Below, in pieces: positions 55,101 through 64,000 of a DNA stretch of 64,000 nucleotides; positions within the stretch are counted from its first letter, which is position 1; every line of letters begins with the position of its first letter. This stretch comes from Phoronis australis (taxonomy: Eukaryota; Phoronida; Phoronidae), in the NCBI GenBank assembly GCA_002633005.1, contig NMRA01000204.1, positions 66,260-130,259 of the forward strand. Direction: 5' to 3'. The notes beneath the pieces were generated by a model. It was not told where the DNA came from. It saw nothing but the letters and a program-made list of their open reading frames with translations, and searched no databases. A program made the translations under genes and the position numbers.

Positions 55101-58100
55101 CTCATTATCAATTTTGTTTAAAAAAACAATAAACCATTGGCAGTAATTTGGAAACTTACGGTAATTTCAGTTTGGCGCAGGCATCAGTTTGGCTCACCAA
55201 CCGCGCCAAATTGAAGTGCGCCAATTCAGTTTGGCACAGCCATCAGATTCGGCTGCAACAGGTATCACCATTTCAACCGTAGTACAGACGATACCCATTC
55301 CATAGGGCCGCCATGCTCTGGAAGCTTTTGCCCAAATTGGCAACTGGCCATGTTGACGCTGGTCACGCCAGGGAGCATGACATCGCGTCCCATGGCCCCT
55401 GGCGTGAGCAGTGTTGAAATGTGAATAGCCAAAACTGACATGGTATAGCCAAATTCTATGACTACATTTCGGGCGTGCAAAATACATTTCAAACCTCAGA
55501 ACCATGGTTCCTGCAGGAAACCGTTGTCGCACATTTTTGAACTAGTTTTAATGCAAAAGTTATGCGCTTGTTTGTCTATTGGCAGTGTAGAGGTACAAAT
55601 TCTTTTCTTTTACAAGTGATTGGATGTTTTCTCTTTTACAGCTTAGAACTGAAGAGGAAGACCTACCAGCGCAGACTGTAGACTTGGCTATGGTAGAAGA
55701 ACCTCCCTTAAGTGACGAACACCAACTTCCTCCCCCTGGTAAATTGACTTAGTTGTAAATAATGTTTGTGATGACTCTCAAATGTCAATTTTTAATGATA
55801 CACTTTTGCTTAGGTTTTTGTAGAAGTGGCTCTTCGCTCATTTTTATGAAGATGGTATAATTTTGATTTAAAATTACAAAACGTAATCATAAAAATATAT
55901 GATATGTCAAATTTCTACGTGTGTAATCACCAGTATTGTCATACGACAGCCTTCTTGGCGTTTTGATATGAAACATAGCATGTTGATGTCACTGAAAAAT
56001 CTTCATATGCTTTAGTGTTCAAAGACTGACTGTCCTAAAGTAGGGAATCTGTCCAGTTTTGAGCGCCCCCTGTTGTCAAAATATCCATGGGCTTTATTTT
56101 CTGTCCCAGCATATGATGGCTGCACCAGTGATGACATGGCTCCACCTTCCTACAACATCGCTACAGATCTGCCAACATATGCGGAAGCTGAAAGAACTAA
56201 GAAGGAAATGAAGGATTACATGACGCAGCCTGGACACGGCCTTCATCAGCCATATCCGGGTGCAGGCTACAGTACTGGAATGGACCAGCATGTAAACGGA
56301 GAAGTATGTGCTGTGTCACATTGACTTGTAATGTTACACAGTGTGTATTTACACATCAAACAAAGCAGTTACTACAATAAAGTTCAGATAAGTTTGATCC
56401 AGTCGGAGCATGGCAAAATCTGACTTATCCAAATGCCCGACTGCATGAATGAGAACTCTCATACCCCTGAATTTAATCCTACTTAAGCGAGTATCCAAGT
56501 TTCCTCAAATTCAAACGAAAATAATGGCCAAAACTGTCATTTTCTGTTTTTGGAAAGTTCACTGTATTGCTAAAAAGGCATACTCAGAATTTTCTTTCAT
56601 GTTGGTTGATGCAAACTTAGGTGACTTTTATGAAGTAGTTTTCTACCACTGTTTTTTGTTGGGAAATTCGATAACGTAAAAATTCGCTGTTCTATCGTAT
56701 TCTGTTCTAAATGGAGGAAACCTTTACTGCGTATTGGTGGATAAGTATTCGTGACTTTATTGTCCACGGCTGAAGGTAGGGGAGGTATAGCAATGGTAGG
56801 CATCATGCGTGTTTCAGTACGTCTTTGCAAAGAATGTTTGTACTCTTTTGTACACAAATCCTTAATTTCTCAGCGGATTTCGACCAAGTGCTGTAGCACA
56901 TCTCAGGCATTTTACAGTTCAATGTATTTTCCTGAATTTTGGCCTGTTCTTGATTTTTACGCATCTGTTTAAGGAAATGTTCTTTTGTTCACCACTTCTA
57001 TATTTCGTTGGGGATTTTAAACAAACTTTCCAAAAGGTATGCTTGCAATGTCCTGTCATTTTGCAATTCAACAGTTAGTATTTTCCTGAATTTTACTGCA
57101 TTATAAAATTTCATGCATCCATGTAGGGAAATGCTCTTCTGTGCACATCTCTAACAATTTTCAGGAGATTTCGACCAAAGTTTCAAACAAGTAATAATTA
57201 CTTACTTTATGCTAACGAAGTGCTGTAACACGCATCGTCACCAATTTGCAATTCAACTTTGAATTTTCACTTGTTCTTCATTTTCGCGTTGATTTCATTC
57301 TTGTTTGGTTGACCCTCATCCCACAATGCATTGTAATGTGACATATCTTCCTGTCTGTAAGGTCAATTGATTCTTGCTCTGTGTGACCCGTCATGGTTTT
57401 AAAATCTAAGTGCTGACTGCTCTTTTAGTGAAACAGGGATGAAGTTGACAAAAAGTTGTTTGGGTCTATTTATATGTTGTTTAAAAGCTGTTTGCTGGTC
57501 TATGTACAGCATGCGATGAATGGGCAAAACATTCTTTGTGAATATCAGTTTCGGAAGCAGCGGCCATTTACAAGGGGTGGATTTGTTATCAAGAAGGATT
57601 ATTTTGAAATGACGTCAATCTCTCCTTTTGAATTCAGCTAACAATAAACGAAACTAATGAACCGAGGTTTTATTTTCAGGGGTCTATCTCTTCCAGTGGC
57701 GGTGAGGAGGTTCAACTGGGCACTGACTGTGTGTTTATGTTAGCCTTTATAAGTAAGTCCATCCTCTGATATGTAGTGTAAAATTTTGGCAAATTGATCG
57801 AAAGTGTGAAGTGCCTACTGGTTTTTGTAAAAACTAGTTTTGAAATTTCCACTCGCATGACAATGCTTTGTTGTTAGGTTGTGAGATAGTGCAAGTAATT
57901 CTACTGTGACAAGTACGCACTTGTAAAATGTCCACATTTAAACATGTTTGTTGCATTATGGAAAAATGGTACAAAAATTACTGCGAACACTTTCCATCAT
58001 ATAAACCAATATTTTTCGCGACATTTCGCGAAACACCTTGTTTAAGGCACCCAGGTGTCAGTTTCGGGTAAAGGCAAAACTTTGAAAATATATGTTAGTA

Positions 58101-60011
58101 CCAACTTTTAAGTTTAAAAGAAAAATGAGCCAACTCTGTGATGATGATGTAAAAACGTTGTCTCAGGTGCCCACTTTGTTGTTTGATTTTTGCCACTCAA
58201 AGTAATTGTATTTAAAACAACACTCACTTTTGTTTCCCTAAACAAATGGTAAGTTGAGCAGTAACTTGTCCAGCAACGTTTCTGGCCATCGAAAATGACG
58301 AAACTTTTATAAAAATTACACTAGTTTGGCAGAGAGAAAAATGACAGCCAAACTTTTTCCACCTTAATGGGTTGTAGATTTCTAAAATATTGAAACATTT
58401 TCGGCTCGTAATGCGTAGGAATTTGCTTCTTACTGTAAGATGGCCGTGTTCAAAACCGTAGATCTGTTGCTGCAAACCTGTTTCGTTGCTTAAGATTTAC
58501 ATGAGGGGATTGAAAAAGGATGACAAAGTCTTCCAGAGCATGTACAACAAAAAAAGCTTGGGGACTGGTGATTTGACATAATGATTAACGTGCTGGAAAA
58601 ACTACACATTGCAACTAATGTCTTTGTTTTGTATCGACTTCTAGCCGGGTTCCTATCTGTACGTCTCTTGTTCCCCTTTCCAGCTTGCTTCATGTTCAAC
58701 TGGTTTGGTCTGATAGCTGTGCTATGCGTAGTTCACACAGTGGCGGGGAGGTACGGAGCGCTGTCAGGCTTTGGACTGTCCATGGTCAAGTGGGCACTTA
58801 TTATAAAGGTACAGCCAACTTAACTACCTTACTTCATTTTCTTGTTGTAGTTTGGTGCAAAAAAATGTGACAACGGCCTCCACTGTTAGAAACATTGAAA
58901 CCTTACGTTTGCTTAATATTTTGCACCTAGTTGCAGGTGGGGTATCTTTAGGCACCACTTGATTTTGGCGACCTTGACCTTGTCTGGTCATATGCACCGA
59001 GGTTTAGATGGAGCATCTTTAGATGCTATTTGAATTTGTCGTTCTTCACTGAATCATTTTCATGGTCATCACTAGACATCACATCTTACACTGTATGAAA
59101 TTCCATTCTTTAAGCAAAATTTTGTCTGAAGTTTTTGGGAATTGCAATTGGGTGGCCATTATCAAATATGTTAGGGATTATTTTTATAGAGATATTCATC
59201 TGGTTTACCTTTAGACAAAAATGTTACCATTATAAAATTATAACCTTAAAAAATGAGTATGTCCTTTAGGTAGTGAGGGGGCGCTTTGATCACAAATGCT
59301 TGTATTTTTCAGAGCAATGACTGGGCTGGTGATCACATCAGTAATGACTCCTGGTTATGGTGGCTCTTTATTTGCCTAGGTAGGAATGTTCTACAAAACA
59401 TAATCGTAACATAGAGGTTATTTTTAGCAGAAATATGATTTGATAATTCTTAGACGTTTCACACTGAAAATTATAGCCAATATTGTCACTTTTCCTAGTT
59501 TCTAAGACTGACTAGCTTGCTGCAAATAATCTAAAAGTGTGATTTTGACATCTCTTCAGTGCATACCATGCTATTAATCTTTTTTGTACTTTTTAATTTT
59601 CTGACTGGTGAAATTTGATAAACTAAAATTCCATTTGCCTACCATATTATGTGGTAGGTAAGTGAAGAACCTCTGTAATAAGTACTGTTTGCATTGACGA
59701 GATTACGCAATGGTATGCTCACCTTCAAATATCCAGAAACAATCAGTTTAAGCTCAGATCTTATTGAAGTTGTAAAGAGTATTTAGACGAGGACTTTGAA
59801 ACAAAAATCACCAGTTGCCATCTTTGGTTCAATTGTTTCGCATGCCTTTCCCTCAAAGTGGTGACATGGTTTCTTTGTTGAATGAACCAACAACTGCCCA
59901 GGGAATGTCTAGACACCAAATTAATACCACATAAACTCCTTATTCAAACTTATGAGTGAAAATTCGGCGACAAACTCAAGTCAGAGCAAAACTTACAAGA
60001 GTCTGTATCTC

Positions 60012-60042
<31 letters not shown>

Positions 60043-61020
60043 CAGTAATATCAACAGCACCTGCGTTTTGTTATCTGAATCCTACTCAGGTATGCCATAT
60101 TGAAGCTAACTGGAATCCGAATAATTTATAGCAATGTAGTTTAAGGGTCTATTACCGGTAATTGTTTTCACAAAAAGTTCCCAAACAAAAACCAACAATC
60201 AAACTTTAAGCATGTGGTAAAAACAAAGATTTGTGACAGGCAAACATAGTGAAGACCACCAATGAAAGCTTACAGTTTCGGAAATCTACAAATTTAGTAT
60301 TCAATGATTTTTCTGCAAAATTTTACCCAGCAATCTTGGTGATTTTAGACTGTAATGTTTGACCGAACAATCCAGTAATCATCCTTTAAGTAGTGAGAGA
60401 TTGCTTTCACTTGGGAACATGTACACCTAGTTGCATGTGACTAAATTGTGATGAAGCAGTCTTTTCTAACCAAACGCTTTGAAAACTAGTGTCAACTAAA
60501 CCATAGTGGTCCATTAAACACCTTCATTTTGGCATTCAGATATCAAGAAAATAGTCAAGCAACTTCTTCTTGAAATTGTGCTGTGCAGTGCTGTAGTGGG
60601 GCGTAGGTGGACGTACTCGCAGCCAACCACCTTTTGGCATTTGAACGCAGCGCCTATGCATCGCAAGTTGCGTTCAGTGCTCAGTGTGATACAGTGGGCT
60701 CTGGGCACCTACTTACCTCTAATTTTACCACTACAGTGGTACTGGTGCTGTGTTGGTGATAGTGTTGCTGGTGATGTTTTTGAAGTGTAAGATTTTATGT
60801 GGTAGCTCTAAAAGCTTTGTTTTGTGATTTCCACTCGTTCTTTTTTCTCTAATATCGGTAAATTCAGTGAAGACAAGAGTTCATGTCTAGTGTGATAAAT
60901 GCTGTCTCTTTTTTAGGGTCACTGCTGTGTCTCAAGGGAATTGTACAATACTTCAGAATCCGTGCGCAGTGGCCTGAATTGGCACATAACAGGCGAACTG
61001 CATTTTACTACTTCTATTGA
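52056..61020 (+). CDS. NDFIP: NDFIP: Nedd4-family interacting membrane protein (seven exons)
   Basis: Model: 52056-52115, 55642-55738, 56110-56303, 57680-57752, 58684-58808, 59313-59379, 60917-61020, giving 239 aa with all phases closing. NDFIP proteins are Golgi/endosome adaptors that bind WW domains of Nedd4-like HECT ubiquitin ligases and bring them to membrane cargo. All three ligand motifs are present: PPAY (51-54), PPSY (64-67) and LPTY (73-76), in the cytosolic N-terminal part. Three membrane spans follow: ~134-158 (with FMFNWFG), ~164-183 (AGRYGALSGFGLSMVKW, the family signature) and ~197-218. It ends FYYFY with a short basic tail. Human NDFIP1 is 221 aa with the same order. One copy is seen here; NDFIP1 or NDFIP2 identity cannot be decided. 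Confidence 0.96.
52158..53285. repeat. Triple inverted repeat in NDFIP intron 1
   Basis: The arm at 52333-52625 (CAATGACCATCGCCTCTGTTGG ... CTCCTATAGGCGCTC ... TCCCGTTATGAAACTTTTTC) is mirrored at 52990-53285 with high identity over ~290 bp, spacer ~365 bp. A third, shorter and more diverged arm at 52158-52290 mirrors the left arm again. The whole starts 43 bp after the exon 1 donor. ORFs within (for example 52544-52756) look like by-products. Confidence 0.9.
53290..55641. other. Rest of NDFIP intron 1
   Basis: 53550-53900 is extremely AT-rich. 54450-54720 contains GCGCGCG and other CpGs with ATGGCACCCG|GTAAGA at 54680, which mimics a first exon but would give a stop on joining exon 2. A segment at 55180-55490 is more GC-rich with TTTGGCGC/GCGCCAAA words (55172, 55203) forming a small palindrome. 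No gene recognised. Confidence 0.5.
55642..55738 (+). CDS. NDFIP: NDFIP exon 2
   Basis: Follows CTCTTTTACAG. Acidic stretch ending in PPP, which completes PPAY with the next exon. Donor G|GTAAAT, phase 1. Confidence 0.93.
56110..56303 (+). CDS. NDFIP: NDFIP exon 3
   Basis: Follows TTCTGTCCCAG. Carries PPSY and LPTY with AEAERTKKEMKDY, then a Gly/His/Tyr-rich segment. Donor GAA|GTATGT, phase 0. Confidence 0.95.
57680..57752 (+). CDS. NDFIP: NDFIP exon 4
   Basis: Follows TTTATTTTCAG. Encodes GGEEVQLGTDCVFMLAFI, entering the first membrane span. Donor A|GTAAGT, phase 1. Confidence 0.95.
58684..58808 (+). CDS. NDFIP: NDFIP exon 5
   Basis: Follows CCCCTTTCCAG. Encodes the rest of span 1, the AGRYGALSGFGLS loop and span 2 (MVKWALIIK). 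Donor AAG|GTACAG, phase 0. Confidence 0.97.
59313..59379 (+). CDS. NDFIP: NDFIP exon 6
   Basis: Follows GTATTTTTCAG. Encodes SNDWAGDHISNDSWLWWLF, lumenal loop into span 3. Donor G|GTAGGA, phase 1. Confidence 0.95.
60003..60042. repeat. (AAT)n microsatellite
   Basis: About nine or ten AAT repeats in NDFIP intron 6. Confidence 0.9.
60586..60744. mobile_element. hAT-like MITE, copy 2
   Basis: In NDFIP intron 6. CAGTGCTGTAGTGG at the left, CCACTACAGTGGTACTG at the right, body like 27477-27629. Flanked by perfect 8-bp direct repeats GTGCTGTG (60578-60585 and 60745-60752), the target-site size of hAT transposons. Non-autonomous. Confidence 0.93.
60917..61020 (+). CDS. NDFIP: NDFIP terminal exon
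   Basis: Follows TCTTTTTTAG. Encodes the rest of span 3 (GSLLCLKGIVQYF) and the basic C-terminal tail, ending in TGA. Confidence 0.95.
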
Positions 61021-62031
61021 TGGTAGGTATGAATGCAGCCATCATTTAAAGATGAGTGGTGTTATATATACATCCAGACTTCAAATTAAGTTTTGTTGAA
61101 TCGGTGCATGGGTATTTCCCAGAATCCTTAATGCTTCCCCTAGTGAAATCTATTGCCAAGGTTGTACGCTGATGAGTTTTGCTCTACAGCAAATTTCAGC
61201 CATTTTAAAAAACACTATGGCGAAGAATTTATTTTTTCAAAACTTTTAATAGAATAAATAACTAAAAAATTCTACTGAAAGTGGATTTCAGTGTGTAACT
61301 GTAATTAAAGAACATTGACTGGAATTTTAATTGTTTGTAACGATGCAGTCAGCCTTTGTAAAACAGGAAAAATATATTCTGTTCAGAATAATTGTAGAAT
61401 TGCTGTGAAAAGCATATAAAATGCTCATTTATTTTTTTCAATCCTGAATGGTTCGTGATTACAACCTGATGAAAAATAATTTTTCAGCAGTGCATTCCGT
61501 TTACAGCCGCCTGTATCTTTCGTCTTCAGTAGCAAATTTAAATTTCTTTTTTCAGAAATGGCTAGTCACGCAGCTTTTCTTCCGCTTTTGAAAATGTGGT
61601 GCAATGAGCAGTCTTCCCAGTATATTTGGAAGGAAATTTACATTTTGATGAATATATTACATCTTTAACAGTGAATGTTGCTTTGTTCTGTGAAAGCCAT
61701 AGCGTGGCTAAACACTAGAGCTTCCCCTCGTTTTGTGCTGAGTGGAACTACTTTTGTTCATAGGTAACCAGGGTGAATAGGGTCGCCATGTTTGTGTCTA
61801 TTGTCAGATATGAAGCTAAGTGACTTGGTGGTCCTAAATATTATGAAATTTATTATTGGTCTATAGTAAACTGAGCTGGCGCAGGCTAAACGCCTTATTT
61901 GTTTAGCTATTGAAGACATCAGTCAAGACTGTACAAGAGAAATTTGTTCAAGAATCATTTGATTGTATGGAGTTGTGTGTAAAGGAATGTAGTTTCTTGC
62001 TTTTCACTGCAGCAATAGTTATCAAAATAAA
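61021..62031 (+). other. NDFIP: NDFIP 3' UTR (probable)
   Basis: About 1 kb without coding potential between the NDFIP stop and an AATAAA at 62026. An earlier AATAAA near 61253 could give a shorter form. Confidence 0.55.
62026..62031 (+). terminator. NDFIP: Poly(A) signal AATAAA, NDFIP
   Basis: ATCAAAATAAAGTATTG, followed ~25 bp later by T/G-rich DNA, the usual cleavage context. Confidence 0.5.
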
Positions 62032-62729
62032 GTATTGATCATTTCACTGTGAGCTTTCTTATAACATTCTCCAAAATGAGTTTATGTTTATTGTCAAGCC
62101 ACTGTGTTGATCCATAGGGCAATTCTTAACTCATTTAGCACACATTATGGCCCACAAGTGAAATTTTATTTTATCCACAAAAGTTTAAGTTAATATTAAA
62201 AACATTTTAGTCTATTACAAGTATGGCTTGTATTGTGTAGATGTGATAAAATAACAAAAAAGTCCCATAATTTGCAAAAAAAAGTAATCTGCCTTTCAAA
62301 AATGGACATTTTTATAATTATTTTTTGTGCAAAATAAATGTAGAATTACCAGCAATCAGAAGTATCCCAAGCTATTTAGTGGGAATATACTAACAATCAC
62401 AAAACCGAACAAAACCAGCTTTACCTGTTTAAACACTTGCATAGTCTTTTCGAATGTTTCGTGTCCTCTAGGTACATTTGACATTAGGTTGATTTGGGGC
62501 CTGCTATCCTTAGGATTAATTGGATGGGTGTAAGAAAGGTTGGAAGACCATGATGTTGGTACTAGGCTAAAGAGCAGGTCCCAGGAACGAGTCATTGACA
62601 CTAGTTTTCCAGGTGTATTGTTGGTATACTTAAGACTGGCTTTTAAATGGACTCTTTTCTTTGTTGCTGACCAGAAACGTGTTCCAGCTAACTTTGATTT
62701 CTAGCTGACTGGTTATCCATCTCGTCCGC

Positions 62730-63250
62730 TCCACAGGAACACATCTTTCAACTTTCACAAAGCTTCAAAGGGTTATGTAGGGGCGACACAGTAGTCGGAC
62801 CGGTCCAAAAATCAATGTCCGTCGTGGCCTTCTCGTCAGGAACACCTCTGTAAATTTTCACAGTGATCCTTTGAGTAGTTTGGCAGACAGTGAGGCGGAC
62901 GCCAGAAAACGGACGCAAAAATAATAAAGATGGTCACAAGGTGGTGTAAAACACGTCGAATCCGTCCGAAAATGGAATGACGTCGTCTTCTGGATAAAAA
63001 CTTATTTTGCGAATTTCCTGAAAATCCATCAAGGAACTCTGAAGATACTGAGGATAAGCGTAAAAAATAAAATTGGCGCTAGGGGCACAGTGGCACTAGT
63101 CAGATCGGTGCGACACAATTTTATTCGTCGTCTCTGGTCTCTGTCGTCTGCTTTATAGCCGGAACACTCCACTCATAAGATTCAGCAAGGGATTTAGGAG
63201 ATACAGTAGCAGACGCCGGAACAGAAATGACAATATCACACATAAATATG
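62730..63250 (-). repeat. Dispersed CTAGTGGCA-type repeat array, reverse copy
   Basis: Reverse orientation. AAAATTGGCGCTAGGGGCACAGTGGC, CATCAAGGAACTCTGAAG, GGAGATACAGTAGCAGACG and CACATAAATATGTCG are diverged inverses of blocks in the arrays at 8880 and 2190. Confidence 0.7.
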
Positions 63251-64000
63251 TCGAGGCATAAAAATGTGTTCCATTGTACTCTAACATACACGACATGTAT
63301 CAGGATCACCAACTTTTACTTTCTGAAGTTTAGTTCTTCTATGGAAAGTTCTACACTGCAACCAATGAAATCAGCTATTCATGGAATATTTCAAAGCTAT
63401 ACCGTAGACGTTTGACCATTTTTTATCTATGAGAAAAGCTATATCTGCAAATTTCGGATAATTAGTTGGAGTAACCGTTATTATTACATTACGTCACTGC
63501 ACCCTGATTTTTTTCTGAAGAATGTAATTGTATAATTTTGGATGAGTGCTTGACTTTAATTCTTCATAGCAACTGTGAGAGATTCATATTCTAAAACCCT
63601 TGTCTGGATTTGGTAGAAATGTTATAAAGCATTTAAATTTCTCGGGTAGTTTAACCAGTCATTTATATAACCTCTTAGGTTCATTTACTTTTCTTATGCA
63701 CCTTGTGATTTTTCGCATCTTGGTAACACTCAAGGTTTTAAGAATCCACAAACATTTTTAAACATGTCAGCTACGCGAAATGATAATTATTTGGAAATTA
63801 AATTATTTATCTTTTGCTTCTAGTATAATCATACACCATCAAAAACTGATTCGACTCTTGTGCAATTCGGTTGAAATGGCGAAGTTAAGAAAATTTTCAA
63901 AGACAGTAAATTATGCAGTAAGAACCAACACCGGAACAAACTGCTATGGTTTTTTCTTCTATTTTCTATCGTGTGATCGTTTATGACGTCGTTTTTAGGT
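63251..64000. other. 3'-most non-coding DNA
   Basis: AT-rich, no exon recognised. A short open stretch near 63873-63945 (ATGGCGAAGTTAAG) lacks supporting splice sites or motifs. Confidence 0.5.

Overview
The window is nuclear DNA from an animal. Four protein-coding genes are split into short exons with GT-AG introns (one GC-AG), introns run 0.3-3.5 kb, the DNA is AT-rich, and much of the rest is fold-back and dispersed repeats. The vertebrate-like gene set (an SDR9C dehydrogenase, NUDT6, NDFIP), the many MITE-like elements and the signs of two haplotypes in the assembly fit a highly heterozygous, probably marine, invertebrate. A deuterostome such as a hemichordate or lancelet is my guess; the sequence alone does not fix the species.

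Layout. (1) 1.8-10.5 kb, plus strand: a six-exon short-chain dehydrogenase/reductase of the SDR9C type (retinol, hydroxysteroid or hydroxybutyrate dehydrogenase relatives), 337 aa. (2) 8.8-14.6 kb: two sections each appear twice with a single N at the join, which looks like unmerged alleles; the last SDR exon is therefore present twice. (3) 19.4-24.2 kb, plus strand: a five-exon gene for a 225-aa protein with a Ser-rich linker, an SH3 domain and a C-terminal U1-like C2H2 zinc finger; part of it is duplicated across an N. (4) 24.2-43.8 kb: mostly gene-poor, with repeats, one convincing orphan exon on the minus strand (31.7-31.9 kb), a possible broken exon at 38.3-38.6 kb and a GC-richer ORF region at 28.6-29.3 kb. 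(5) 43.9-50.4 kb, minus strand: a complete six-exon NUDT6 Nudix hydrolase, 329 aa. (6) 52.1-61.0 kb, plus strand: a complete seven-exon NDFIP (Nedd4-family interacting protein), 239 aa, head to head with NUDT6. (7) 61.0-64.0 kb: NDFIP 3' UTR and another repeat copy.

The four genes have unrelated known roles and nothing suggests a cluster. The SDR would be a membrane-anchored oxidoreductase, NUDT6 a nucleotide-type pyrophosphatase with a possibly mitochondrial N-terminus, and NDFIP a three-pass endosomal/Golgi adaptor that recruits HECT E3 ligases through PPxY motifs. The most distinctive non-coding content is a family of ~105-bp near-perfect hairpins (six copies), two ~425-bp fold-back elements, a triple inverted repeat in NDFIP intron 1, a hAT-like MITE pair with an 8-bp target duplication, and a dispersed repeat built from degenerate ~120-bp units. 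I found no autonomous transposon, viral gene, tRNA, rRNA or CRISPR array. All exon models come from reading frames, splice consensus and remembered family features; no alignment was run.
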